Shown: positions 1-11,672, counted from the first letter of the stretch. The stretch: DNA of 64,000 nucleotides from Mauremys mutica (GCF_020497125.1 NC_059079.1:51285114-51349113), one strand, 5' to 3'. The notes: generated from the letters alone by a model not told the origin. Made by a program: numbers and translations.

Positions 1-1540
1 TTCATAGGGATTAATCCTGCAGGCCCTCTAAGCACAGAACTCCCATTGAAGTCAATAGACGTTCCTAACTATGGTATTAATATCACTGTAGGATCTGAAC
101 ATCTCACACAATATTTAATACATTTATTCTCTCAACACTGTTGTGAGGTAGAGGAATGCTATTATCTTCATTTTACACATGAAATACTGAGCCACAGAAA
201 GATTAAGTGACATTCCAAAGTCACAGAGGAAATTTGTGGTACAGTTCCTGGTTACCATCTCGACCATTCTTCCTCCATACCATGGCCCCTCCAAGCATAC
301 AACTCCCTAGCACACAACCCAAGGTATGGTCCAGCAGCCTCTCCATGACTGGACTGGGCCTATAGCTAACAAAGATTTAAATTCATTAACAGCTCTTATT
401 TTCTAGAAACCTTATCTCCATTATACCTTTCTACAGTTGTCTGACTATGGGTAAATATTAAAAATTACTACTAAACAACAGTGATGACCCAGATTCCCTG
501 AACTCAGTGCTAGAAGGTATGAATTATAGACCTTCCTGGCCCAACCTGTCCTCAGGCAACCAAAGCTGTAATTCGACCCAAGGTAAGACACTCTCAATCA
601 GGGGCACCTCATATACTCTCCCTCAGGATTTTCTTCCTGGGAGGCAGCTTTTATTTCACCAGGGAGCCTGTAGGAGCCCCAGCACTACATGCTACTATGG
701 GGAGATGGGGAAATCAGCATTTTCCTCTGGACACTTTGTTAATACCACTCTCCATTCAGCACTGCTTACTTTGGGCCTCTGCTGGCCCCCAATGGGATAC
801 AGAAAAGAGGAAGTCACTTTGCTTTGTTATGATATCCCATTGACAGTCTCTCTCTCAGGGGCCCTGTGTCTTGGTGGATCCCAGTATAAGTTAAATATAT
901 AAACAATGTTTGTTGATTACACTTTATAGCTACTGTATTGGGGCAATTGGAAACAATTTCCTTAAAACAATTTTACAGTTGTTTTTTGTTAAAGGTACAC
1001 TCTCTTATGCCAATTCTAATCTAATAACTCCAACTGAAGTAGATTCATTTACTGTTCCTAAATGCAGACTTCCAAGGAAACTTTAAAAACATCAGTTTTA
1101 AAAGATTTTCCATTCATTCACTTCTTGCTTTTCAGCTTTAAAGTTTGCTATTTTACTGCCAAGGACATAGACTCTACACAGCTGACCCTGGTAAACTCAG
1201 TATAGTCACATTTCACTGAGCTCCTTAACTATAACATGTTTCATATTGTTCTAAAAAAGCATATCACCACCACCATAAAAAAAATAAAGACGCAAGCATG
1301 CACAGGAGCTACCATTCCTTGAGAACACTGTAAAGAAGACAGGATGAGATCTGAGGGAAGAAACCTCACAAATAAGTGAATACTGAACACAGGTAGAGAC
1401 TAAACTTTTCAGTTTAGTGATCAAATGGATAAAAAAGGTCCAACACAGGTGTTTTAAAAGTTGGTTTGAAGAGACACATCAAAATAAAACTCATTAATTT
1501 CTAACTGAGTTTCAAAAATATCAAAACAAGCTTTTCATCT
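1..1540. other. Non-genic stretch left of the Gypsy element
   Basis: No supportable gene. A 131-codon open frame at 507-902 has no recognisable domain and unremarkable composition. The only identifiable content is a MIR-like SINE relic (listed separately). The rest is AT-rich unique-looking sequence running up to the LTR start at 1541. Confidence 0.6.
110..280 (-). repeat. MIR-like tRNA-SINE relic
   Basis: Read on the minus strand this matches the general MIR plan. On the plus strand one sees, in order, a GTTGTGAGGTAG segment, an ATTTTACACATGAAATACTGAGCC segment equivalent to 'cattttacagatgaggaaactgag', then AGATTAAGTGACATTCCAAAGTCACA equivalent to 'ggttaagtgacttgcccaaggtcaca'. This is recognition from memory of the MIR consensus, not an alignment; the copy is diverged. 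Confidence 0.7.
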
Positions 1541-1842
1541 TGTCATAAACAGATAGTTAAGAGTTAATGTCTCTTTTACCTGTAAAGTGTTAAGAAGCTC
1601 AGTAAACCTGGCTGACACCTGACCAGAGGACTAGCATCAGGTCATTTGTTACTGGAGATAGGGCTTAGAGGATCTGTGTTCCCCAGGGAAGGTTTTGGGG
1701 GGACAGAAAGTATGCCAGACACTGATTTCTGGCTGGTGGCAGCGTTACCAGATCTAAGCTAGTAATTAAGCTTAGAAGTGTTCATGCAGGTCCCCACATT
1801 TGTACTCTAAAGTTCAAAGTGGGGGGGAAAGAAACCTTGACA
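1541..1842 (+). repeat. 5' LTR, short and chimeric
   Basis: 302 bp. The first about 90 bp (to 1630) and the last about 75 bp (AATTAAGCTTAGAAG onwards to CTTGACA) match the 3' LTR closely; the middle does not. The middle begins with a 41-bp stretch whose reverse complement lies downstream of the 3' LTR at 7823-7864, followed by CCCAGGGAAGGTTTTGGGG and GGTGGCAGCGTTACC. It ends in CA at 1842, immediately before the primer-binding site. Confidence 0.85.
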
Positions 1843-1860
1843 TGGTGGCAGTGGTGGGAT
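1843..1860 (+). promoter_or_regulatory. Primer-binding site of the Gypsy element
   Basis: TGGTGGCAGTGGTGGGAT starts directly after the LTR's terminal CA. TGG at the start is expected for pairing with the CCA 3' end of a tRNA. Which tRNA primes was not determined. Confidence 0.6.
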
Positions 1861-2149
1861 TTTTTAAGAACCAAAAGCCAGTAGGATTTTTTTTCTCTCC
1901 TTTCTAGCTGCTCAGAAAGCAGCCTGAGGGCAGAGGTGTTAAGTTTTTTAACAAGGGTCTTTGTTAAGAGAAGGCTTCAAGCTGTGAGCAAACAGCCAGC
2001 AAAAGGAATTTACAAGCTGAATTGTTTTCTTTCTTTCTACCTCTCGGGCATAGCTAGTTAGAAAATCTCTGTTAACCAAGCAGCCCTGAGCTGAAGCATC
2101 CCAGTCAGTGAGCTGCAGAGGGGTGTGGCCAGCACAAGAAAGCACAAAA

Positions 2150-3204
2150 ATGAGTACCAAGGAAGCTGGCTAGGCTGGATGCAGAAGAGAAAGCCAAAGA
2201 GTCTGACCACAGGAGAGCTACGGAAATAAAAGAAAAAGAGATGGAGATGAAAGAAAGAGAAAAAAAAGCCAAAGAGGCTGACCACCGGAGGGCTTTGGAG
2301 CTCCAGAGAGAGGCCCACCAGCAGGCCCGGGAATTAGAAAAGGCTAAGCAGGATGGAACAGCCAACCCTAACAACCCTTCTCCAGGTACTGTTCCCCATC
2401 CCAGGAAATTCCCCATCTACAAGGCAGGTGATGATACTGAGGCCTTCTTAGAAAATTTTGAAAGGGCCTGCCTTGGGTACAACATCTCTGTAGACCAGTA
2501 CATGATAGAGCTGAGGCCACAGCTCAGTGGACCCTTAGCAGAGGTGGCGGCTAAAATGCCTAGGGAAAACATGAACGATTATAAACTTTTTCAAACCAAG
2601 GGCAGAATCAGAATGGGGCTAACACCTGAGCATGCCCGTCGGCGGTTCAGAGCCCTAAGGTGGAAACCCAATGTGTCATTTACCTGACACGCCTATCACA
2701 TTGAAAAGAATTGGGATGCCTGGATATCAGGAGCAAATGCAAACTCTCTGGCAGAGCTGTCCTTCCTAATGCAAATGGAGCAGTTCTTAGAGGGTGTTCC
2801 TGAGGAAAAAGAAAGGTACATCCTAGATGGGAAACCCAAAACTGTAACCAAGGCGGGGGAGATTGGAGCCTGATAGGTGGAAGTGGCAGAAAAGAAAAAA
2901 AACTACTAGCAAGGGGAGCGAATATCAGAGGGGGCAAACCGAAAATAAACTTTATCACCAGGGGCAACCCAAGACCCCACCTACAACCCAAGGAAAGCCC
3001 CAGACACCCTATTGTCCCACCTCACCATTCTCCAGCAACCCACCTCGGCCCAGTGACCAGTCAGCTGGGCGATGTTTTAAATGTAATGAACTGGGACATA
3101 TAAAGGCCAACTGCCCCAAGAACCCCAATCGAGTACAGTTCATTACACCACCATCACACCAAAGATCCCCAGGCCCAGATGCCTCTCAAATACCCTCGGA
3201 GTGA
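2150..3204 (+). pseudogene. gag: gag of the Gypsy element, with SCAN-like capsid and CCHC knuckle
   Basis: Gag would form the particle and bind RNA. The likely start is ATG 2150, followed by a frameshift near 2175; the main frame then runs from about 2175. A charged lysine/glutamate-rich helix (coiled-coil-like) spans 2175-2360. A capsid region follows, with LTPEHARRRFRALRW at 2627-2671 and an MEQFLEGVPEE segment near 2776-2808, which together resemble the SCAN fold. The frame is interrupted by TGA 2685-2687 (reading continues in the same frame) and by a frameshift near 2873. The last part, 2863-3204, is proline/glutamine-rich and carries one CCHC zinc knuckle, CFKCNELGHIKANC, at 3073-3114. 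It ends at TGA 3202-3204, which lies in the same frame as the protease that follows. Confidence 0.88.
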
Positions 3205-6200
3205 AGGGAAACCTCGACAGTGGGCGGAAAGAAGGTTATCGCATGGAGAGACACCGGGGCACAAGTGTCAGCTATCCACCAATCCTTAGTGAACCCCAAA
3301 TTCATCAACCCAAAGGCCCAAGTGACAATTCACCCATTCATGTCAAAATCTTTAAACTTGCCTACAGCTGAATTGCCTGTCCAGTACAAGGGCTGGTCAG
3401 GAAGGTGGACTTTTGCAGTCTATGACAATTATCCCATCCCCATGCTACTGGGGGAAGACTTGGCCAACCATGTGAAGCTGCCCAAGAGAGTGGGAATGGT
3501 CACACGCAGCCAGCACAAGCAAGCTTCCACACCCATCCCTGTTCCTGAGCCGTCCACCAGGGCCCCGTCTGTGTTACCAAAGACCCAGACAGAGGTGGTG
3601 GAACTGGATCCCCTGCCAACGACTGCAACAGCCCTAGAGCATCCAGTCCCAGAACCAGAACTGGAAAAGCAGCCAGCACCAGAACCATTGCCAGCACTGA
3701 CGCCAGCGCTTGCAAACCCATCTACCACTCCAACGCCAGGGGGCACGAGCGGGCCTGAACTGACAGAAGCAGCAGACAACCCTACCCAAGCGGCTCAGGC
3801 AGAGCCTGAAATATCACCTAGTGCATACCAGCGGAGAGCAGTTCAGAGTCAACGGAAACAACCTCATCACCTACATCGCTTCCACAGGGACCAAGCCCAA
3901 GTCCACAGTCTAAGGAGGAACTGGTGTCTCCAGCCTCAAGGGAACAGTGCCAGGCTGAGCAGGAAGTGGATGACAGCCTTCAGAAAGCATGGGCGGTGGC
4001 ACGGAGCACCCCACCGCCTCTCAGTTCTGCTAACCGATCCCGGTTTGTTGTAGAACAAGGACTTTTATACAAGGAGACTCTTTCTGGTGGACACCAGGAA
4101 GACTGGCATCCTCAAAAACAGTTGGTAGTTCCAACTAAGTACCAGGTAAAGCTTTAAAGCTTAGCCCATGATCATCCCAGCGGCCATTCTGAGGTGAACA
4201 GAACCAAAGACAGGTTGGGGAAGTCCTTCCACTGGGAGGGAATGGGCAAGGATGTTGCTAGTTATGTCCGGTCTTGTGAGGTGTGCCAAAGAGTGGGAAA
4301 GCCCCAAGACCAGGTCAAAGCCCCTCTCCAGCCACTCCCCATAATTGAGGTCCCATTTCAGCGAGTAGCTGTGGATATTCTGGGACCTTTCCCAAAAAAG
4401 ACCCCCAGAGGAAAGCAGTACATACTGACTTTCATGGATTTTGCTACCCAATGGCCGGAAGCAGTAGCTCTAAGCAACACCAGGGCTAAAACTGTGTGCC
4501 AGGCCTTAGCAGACATTTTTGCCAGGGTAGCCCTCCGACATCCTCACAGATTCGGGAACTAATTTCCTGGCAGGGACCATGAAAAATCTGTGGGAAGCTC
4601 ATGGGGTAAATCACTTGGTTGCCACCCCTTACCACCATCAAACCAATGGCATAGTGGAGAGGTTTAATGGAACTTTGGGGGCCATGACACGTAAATTCGT
4701 AAATGAACACTCCAATGATTGGGATCTAGTGTTGCAGCAGTTACTTTTTGCCTACAGGGCTGTACCACATCCCAGTTTAGGGTTTTCGCCATTCGAACTT
4801 GTGTATGGCCACGAGGTTAAGGGTCCATTACAGTTGGTGAAGCAGCAATGGGAGGGGTTTACGCCTTCTCCAGAAACTAACATTCTGGACTTTGTAAGCA
4901 ACCTACAAAGCACCCTCCGACACTCTTTAGCCCTTGCTAAAGAAAACCTAAAGGATACTCAGGAAGAGCAAAAGGCCTGGTATGATAAACATACCAGAGA
5001 GTGTTCCTTCAAAGTAGGAGACCAGGTTATGGTCTTGAAGGCACAACAGGCCCATAAGATGGAAGCATCATGGGAAGGGCCATTCATTCAAGAGCACCTG
5101 GGAGCTGTTAACTATCTCATAGCATTCCCCACCTCAACCCTAAAGCCTAAAGTGTACCATGTTAACTCTCTAAAGCCCTTTTATTCCAGAGAAGTAAAGA
5201 TTTGTCAGTTTACAGCCCAGGGAGGAAATGACGCTGAGTGGCCTGAAGGTGTCTACTATGAAGGAAAAAGTGACGGTGGCATGGAAGAGGTGAACCTCTC
5301 CACAACCCTGGGACATCTGCAGCGGCAGCAGATCAAGGAGCTGTGCACTAGCTTCGCCCCAATGTTCTCAGCCACGCCAGGACAGACTGAACGGGCATAC
5401 CACTCCATTGACACAGGTAATGCTCACCCAATTAGAACCCCACCCTACCGGGTGTCTCCTCATGCCCAAGCTGCTATAGAACGGGAGATCCAAAACATGC
5501 TACAGATGGGTATAATCTGCCCCTCTAACAGTGCATGGGCATCTCCAGTGGTTCTAGTTCCCAAACCAGATGGGGAAATACGCTTTTGCATGGACTATCG
5601 TAAGCTAAATGCTGTAAGTCATCCCGACAACTATTCAATGCCACGCACCGATGAGCTATTGGAGAAATTGGGACGTGCCCAGTTCATCTCTACATTAGAC
5701 TTAACCAAGGGGTACTGGAAAGTACCGCTAGATGAACCCGCCAAAGAAAGGTCAGCCTTCATCACCCATGCAGGGGTGTATGAATTTAATGTGCTTCCCT
5801 TCGGGCTGCGAAATGCACCCGCCACCTTCCAAAGACTTGTAGATGGTCTCCTAGCAGGATTGGGAGAGTCTGCAGTTGCCTACCTCAATGATGTGGCCAT
5901 TTTTTCTGATTCATGGGAAAAACACCTGGAACACTTGAAAAAGTCTTCGAGCGCATCAGGCAGGCAGGACTAACTGTTAAGGCTAAAAAATGTAAAATAG
6001 GCCAAAACAGAGTGACTTACCTTGGACACCATGTGGGTCAAGAAACGATAACTCCCCTACAGGCCAAGGTGGATGCTATCCAAAAGTGGCCTGTCCCAAA
6101 GTCTAAGAAACAGGTCCAATCCTTCTTAGGCTTGGCCGGATATTATAGGCAATTTGTACCCCACTACAGCCAAATTGCTGCCCCACTAACAGACCTGACC

Positions 6201-6705
6201 AGGAAGACACAGCCAAATGTGGTTAAGTGGACTAATGAGTGTCAGAAGGCCTTTACCCAGCTTAAGGCAACACTCATGTCTGACCCTGTGCTAAGGGCCC
6301 CAGACTTTGACAAACCATTCCTAGTAACCACCGATGCATCTGAGTGTGGTGTAGGAGCAGTTTTAATGCAGAAAGGACCGGATCAAAACTTCCATCCTGT
6401 CGTGTTTCTCAGCAAGAAACTGTCTGAGAGGGAAAGCCACTGGTCCATCAGTGAAAAAGAATGCTACGCCATTGTGTATGCCCTGGAAAAGCTACGCCCA
6501 TACGTTTGGGGACGGCGTTTCCAGCTACAAACTGACCATGCTGCGCTAAAGTGGCTTCATACTGCCAAGGGAAACAACAAAAAAACTTCTTCGATGGAGT
6601 TTAGCTCTCCAAGATTTTGATTTCAAAATTCAACACATTTCAGGAGCTTCTAACAAAGTAGCTGATGCACTCTCCCGTAAAAGTTTCCCAGAATCAACTG
6701 GTTAA
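3205..6705 (+). pseudogene. pol: pol of the Gypsy element: protease-integrase-RT-RNase H
   Basis: Protease: DTGAQVSA at 3250. A proline/glutamate/alanine-rich linker covers about 3540-3800. Integrase: HHCC finger (HDHPSGH ... CEVCQ, 4165-4290), first Asp at 4374, second Asp at 4549 (TDSG, in a shifted frame), Glu at 4657. The second Asp and Glu are separated by 35 residues (DD35E). A GPF-type C-terminal segment is near 5070-5180. RT: FCMDYRKLNAV (about 5586), FGLRNAPATFQR (about 5801), and an altered catalytic box YLND (5881-5892) where YxDD is expected. RNase H: TTDASECG (Asp at 6333), SEKECYAI, QTDHAALKW, NKVADALSR, then stop TAA 6703-6705. Lesions seen: frameshifts near 3850-3930, 4540, 5940 and 6590, and a stop at 4155-4157. 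Pol domains are therefore all recognisable but no product could be full length. Confidence 0.92.
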
Positions 6706-6855
6706 AAATTGTCCTTGAAATGTGGAAAATCTTGTAGTTTTACATAATTAGTAGTATATGTAAAGGTGCATGTGTTTTATTAATCTGTTTATTCTAAAGT
6801 TCTAGGAAGAAATCACCGCCAGTGTGGTTCCACACTGTCTGAGATTTGGGGGGCA

Positions 6856-7495
6856 TGTCATAAACAGATAGTTAAGGGTTAATGTTTCTTTTACCTGTAA
6901 AGGGTTAAGAAGCTCAGTAAACCTGGCTGACGCCTGACCAGAGGACCAATAAGGGGACAAGATACTTTCAAATCTGGGTGGAGGGAAGTCTTTTGTTTGT
7001 GCTCTTTGTTTTGGGGGTTGTTCGCTCTCGGGACTGAGAGGGACGGGACATCAATCCAGGCTCTCCAAATCTTTCTGAATCAGTCTCTCATGCTTCAAAC
7101 TTGTAAGTAACTAGCCAGGCAAGGCGAGTTAGTCTTATTTTTGTTTTCTCAACCTGTAAATGTTTCTTTTTGCTGGAAGGATTTTTACCTTTGTTTGCTG
7201 TAACTTTGAACCTGAGGCTTGAGGGGGTTTCCTCTGGGCTATATGAATCTAATTACCTTGTAAAGCATTTTCCATCCTGATTTTACAGAGATAATTTTTA
7301 CCTTGTCTTCCTTTAATTAAAAGCTTTCTTTTTTAAGAACCTGATTGATTTTTCCTTGTTTTAAGATCCAAGGGGATTGGGTCTGAATTCACCAGGGATT
7401 GGTGAGGGGGGATGGTTAATTAAGCTTAGAAGTGTTCATGCAGATCCCCACATTTGTACTCTAAAGTTCAAAGTGGGGGGAAAGAAACCTTGACA
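6856..7495 (+). repeat. 3' LTR of the Gypsy element
   Basis: 640 bp from TGTCATAAAC to CTTGACA, about twice as long as the 5' copy. It has the same first 90 bp (to ACCAGAGGACCAATAAGGGG) and the same last 75 bp. The middle includes thymine-rich stretches and TTAATTAAAAGC near 7314. This is the more normal LTR of the pair, judged by its continuity. Confidence 0.88.
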
Positions 7496-9801
7496 CAACT
7501 GCTTCAATTTTTTTATCTCTTATTTTTTATTCAGCCAACACTAGTCTCCAAATTTCACCTGAATTCGTGAATAGTTTTGGTCACCTGAAAACTGCATTTT
7601 TGGTGAATTTATTATTCAACAAAAAAAGCTTTCCCAGCTCTCCTGGTAATGACTGTATGATCCCAAGGACTGGTTCTGCTTCAGTCTTGGCTTTGAATAT
7701 GTTTAAGACAGCTACTAGACTACTCTAAGATATATAAGTAGAGCAGGGTCCTCAATAAATTATCCCATTATCTCTTTGGCAAACAAACCGAAAGCCCATT
7801 TTGCTCACTGTTATTTCACAAGGCTAAGCCCTATCTCCAGTAACAAATGACCTGATGCTAATCCTAACTGTTGATGAATGTCTTTCTCCCAGTTCCATGC
7901 TCCCCCTCCCAGCTTGCCAACCCATCCAGTGCCAGCTGCTAAACCCTTCTGCTGGCATGATCCATATCCTCCCAAACTGCTGGTAATTTAGAGGATTATA
8001 TAAAACAGACACCCAATTTTTCTGGGGACCCCAAAAACTTAAGCAGCCATAAGGTTTAAGCTCCATTACAAGCAAATTTTCTTTTGAAAACTCTTGCTAA
8101 GCTTGCCAGCAAGTAACCTTTCCACTCCCCTGTGAAATGAAATGGAATTACAGTGAAATCTTATTGTAGGAAAATGCCATAAGTGAGAGAACTTATTTTT
8201 TTACCCTCAGAAAAGGAGGTGGTAATTCAGGTTGAACTACAAAGAATATGACTCCCAAAGAAGAATGTGATTCATAGATGCTTGAATTGGCTTTTGAAAA
8301 TAAACATTTTCTATGGCAATATATTTTTTTCTCAAATGGACCTTTGTCAGTCATAATAGAATGATAGCAGATCACTGAACTCAGTATCTAGCAAATGAAT
8401 AAAAAGGGAGCTCTGACCATTCTTTCTGCCTGAAATTGTGTAGTCTTAATATTACATACACACATACACCACTTAGATCAGTGTCAAAAGATGCAAAAAG
8501 GTCCTTTTCATTTATCTTCCTCAACTAGTACTCAAGAAAGTTGACTTGATTAAGCTGATCTTTTAATATTCATTCATTTCTAACCCCCATTAAGCTGCAA
8601 ATGCAACACTAAGGCTTGGAAAGATTAGAGTATAGACTTTTGCTTCAGCTCCTAGCAGGCAATAGTTGCCATAGCACCACTCAACTGCAAAGCCTCATCT
8701 TCACTCAGCAGGGGACAGTGTGCCCAATTCTCCACCCCGTCACATTGTTTTTTAAACCAGTGTGACTTCACTGAAGCAAATTAAGTTGCATTGGCATAGA
8801 ACTTGTGTCGTGGAGGGGGCAATCAGGCCCAGGATGCTAAACCGTGCTTGAACATAGTTTAAATGTGATCACAGCAAGTCTGATTTATAATTTATTGCAT
8901 GGTTGAACCTGCTTTTGTGGAAACAAGGCTGGTGTTACAGATTACATCAAAATATTTATCATTCCTCTTAATCCCCTGCCCCCTCAAAAAAACCCAACAA
9001 AACCTGTCAGACTATAGCTGCTCATGTCCCTTTGCTCTCCACTTCCAGATGCTGCTTGTGGAAAGGGTGCCCCTGAAGGTGCTAAAGGCATGCTCAGGAG
9101 CAGGACAATAAAATCACAAGTCATCTTTAAAAACAGTGTCCTATCTATCTACTTATGTAGTCTATGCCTACCCTAGTCTGTGAGTATATGAGAAATAAAG
9201 CCTGTGTAAACATAAAGAATATTCTAGTCACATCTGCCTTTTCTAGAGGTGGGAATTTGTTGTGATTTATTTCAGCTTCTAATTTATATGTAATGGTTTC
9301 AAGAAGATAATAAGGAGAAAGAAAATGGTATTGAAATGAATTTACTGTTCCCCTTTACTTTTTTTAATCCATTCCATCTGACCCTCATGACTGTAGGCTA
9401 TCCTAGATAAATTATAAGTTCTTATGTAACAATTACCACCATATTTACTCAGGTAAGTTTCACTCTCAAATGACAGGTATTTAATCTTTTTTAGTGCAAT
9501 GACTACCAAAAGAACAACAGAATGTAATGTAGCTTTTCTGTCAAATTATTTTAAGTTGTTATGGGTCTCTCATGCAGAGTCCTCAGAATTGATACTGCAA
9601 TCAATTTAGGATTTAAATGAATCTTTGAGGATTCTTGATTTTCCAGGAAATCTCTCTGGAGAATTAGATTTTGCTATTGAAAATTGTAGTTTAATACCTT
9701 CCTAAATTAAGCCTCTGTGAGCTACATTAGTTGCAAAATACTCAGTCCAATTACTGGATAGCTGAAGAACACAATAGAAGTAATAAGTCTACTGTTGCTT
9801 A
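7496..9801. other. Non-genic stretch between Gypsy and Harbinger copy 1
   Basis: No supportable gene. 7823-7864 is the reverse complement of part of the 5' Gypsy LTR (see findings). 7550-7640 has a short TTCGTGAATAGTTTTGGTCACC-type segment like the decayed GAAT-rich repeats seen elsewhere in the window. Otherwise AT-rich with no recognised elements. Confidence 0.5.
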
Positions 9802-10162
9802 GCCCTGGTCTACACTACGAGTTTAGGTCAAATTTAGCAGTGTTAGATTGATTTAACCCTGGACCCATCCACACAAGGAAACCATTTTTGTTACTAAAAG
9901 GGCTCTTAAAATCAATTTCTGTACTCCTCCTCGATGAGGGGATTAGCACTAAAATTGATATCGCCGGGTCGAATTTGGGGTAGTGTGGACGCAATTCGAC
10001 AGTATTGGTTTCCGGGAGCTATCCCAGAGTGCTCCATATTGACCACTGTGGACGGCACTCTCAACTCAGATGCACTGGCCAGGTACACAGGAAAAGCCCC
10101 GGGAACTTTTGAATTTCATTTCCTGTTTGGCCAGCGTGGTGGGCTGATTAGCACGGGTGACC

Positions 10163-11672
10163 ATGCAGAGCTCATCAGCACAGGTGACCAAATCACAAAA
10201 AAGCTCCAGCATGGAGCAAACAGGAGGTAATGGATCTGATTGCTGCTTGGGGAGAGGATTCCATGCTATCAGAACTCCGTTCCAAAAGAAGAAATGCCAA
10301 AACATTTGAAAAAATCTCTAAGGGCATGATGGACAGAGGCTACAACAGGGACCTGCAGCAGTGTTGTGTGAAAATTAAGGAGCTCAGGCAAGCCTACCAA
10401 AAAGCCAAAGAGGCAAACGGCCGCTCCGGGTCAGAGCCCCAGACATGCCGCTTCTACAATAAGCTGCATGCAATTCGGGGGGAGGGGGGGGTGAGGGGAC
10501 GAACACCTCTACCCCACCCCTTTCTGTGGACACCTGCAAGGGGGGAGTCTCACGCAACAGGGATGAGGATTTTGGGGATGAGGAAGATGAGGAGATGGAG
10601 GAGGAGGAGGATCGCACACAGCACGCAAGCAGAAAAACCATTCTCCCCGATAGCCAGGAACTGTTTATCATCCTGGAGCCAATACCCTCCCAACCAGGGC
10701 TCATGGACCATGAAGCCAGAGAAGGCACCTCTGGTGAGTGTACTTTTGTTAATATAATGCATGGTTTAAAAGCAAATGTGTTTAATGATTAATTTGCCCT
10801 GAAGATTTGGGATGCATTCACGGCCAGTACAGCCCCTCCTTTTAAATGGCCAACCCAATGGGTGCTTGGTATGGGAAAGGAGGGTGCTGCTGTTTGAAAC
10901 CATTCTTACATGTTATGAAGGTTGAAGAAGCCGAAAGACTGTAGCTTACCATGGCTGCCTGCAAGCCGAATTCTGTTGCCCTGAGTGTGTGATCTCCCAC
11001 ATCATACCGGCAGGCCCTCAATATAAGAGGCAAAATGCGACCTTGTACCGAAAGCATGTAATGTTAACAGCTTGGTTCACCGTGAAAGAGTTTACCCACT
11101 GTTCTCTGAAATGTGTCTTTTTAAATGTTACTCTCCCTTTTTTTCCTCCCACAGCTGCAAATGTTTCAACACTCCCTCCATCATCTCCGTCCCAGAGGCT
11201 AGCGCAGATAAGAAGGTGAAAAAAACGCACTCGCGATGAAATGTTTTCTGAGATCATGCAGTCCTCCTGCACTGAAAGAGCTCAGCAGCATGCGTGGAGG
11301 CAAATAATGTCAGTCTAGGAAAGCAGAAAATGAACGCGAGGACAGGAGGGACGAGCGAGATGAGAGGTGGCGGGAGCAAGAGGAGAGGTGGTGGCAGCGA
11401 GATGAGAGGAGACAGGATGCAATGCTGAGGCTACTGGGGGATTAAACCGATATGCTCCGGCGTCTGGTGGAGCTGCAGAAAATGCAGCAGGAGCACGGAC
11501 CGCCGCTGAAGCTCTGTGTAACTGCCTGCCCTCTTCCCCAGGTTCCATAGCCTCCTCACCAAGATGCCCAAGAACGCTTGGGGCGGGGCGGAGGGAGGGC
11601 CTCCAGGCACTCAACCACTCCACCCCAGAGGGCTTCCTAAGCAACAGAAGGCTGACATTCAATAAGTTTTGA
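10163..11672 (+). pseudogene. Myb/SANT-like DNA-binding gene of Harbinger copy 1
   Basis: The second Harbinger gene, thought from the family to help bring transposase to DNA. The likely start is ATG 10163, with a one-base frameshift before the APAW-type segment (about 10205). The trihelix-like core is clear: DLIAAWGEDS (from 10233), KIKELRQAYQKAKEANGRSG (about 10372-10430), TCRFYNKLHAI. Another frameshift near 10480 (a G-run) moves the acidic DEEDEEMEEEED stretch to another frame. A GTGAGT donor follows 10733, and a pyrimidine-rich tract ending CCCACAG is at 11154, giving a 421-bp intron. Exon 2 opens with SPSQRLAQIRR, then hits a stop at about 11217, and its frame is broken again later. The C-terminal tail ends at TGA 11670-11672. 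Intron content is shorter than in copies 2 and 3. Confidence 0.85.

Larger units (their letters stand above)
1541..7495 (+). mobile_element. Ty3/Gypsy LTR retrotransposon, Gmr1-like domain order, decayed
   Basis: A complete element about 5.95 kb long, bounded by LTRs that start TGTCATAAAC and end CTTGACA. Flanking 5-mers are CATCT (1536-1540) and CAACT (7496-7500), a target duplication with one mismatch. Directly after the 5' LTR is TGGTGGCAG (1843), a TGG-type primer-binding site; a purine-rich GGGGGG tract lies just before the 3' LTR (about 6841-6854). Internally the order is gag with CCHC knuckle, aspartic protease, integrase, RT, RNase H. Integrase before RT is the Gmr1-like arrangement rather than the usual Gypsy order. 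No env is seen between 6706 and 6855. Frameshifts, stops and an altered RT motif show it is not autonomous now. Confidence 0.93.

Noticed and set aside
507..902. 131-codon open frame
   Set aside because: No recognisable domain, no splice or promoter context, and composition like its surroundings.
3429..3779. Minus-strand open frame over the pol linker
   Set aside because: A shadow of the proline-rich coding frame on the plus strand; low-complexity and without domains.
6706..6855. Possible env gene in the Gypsy element
   Set aside because: Only 150 bp separate pol and the 3' LTR; no open frame of use.
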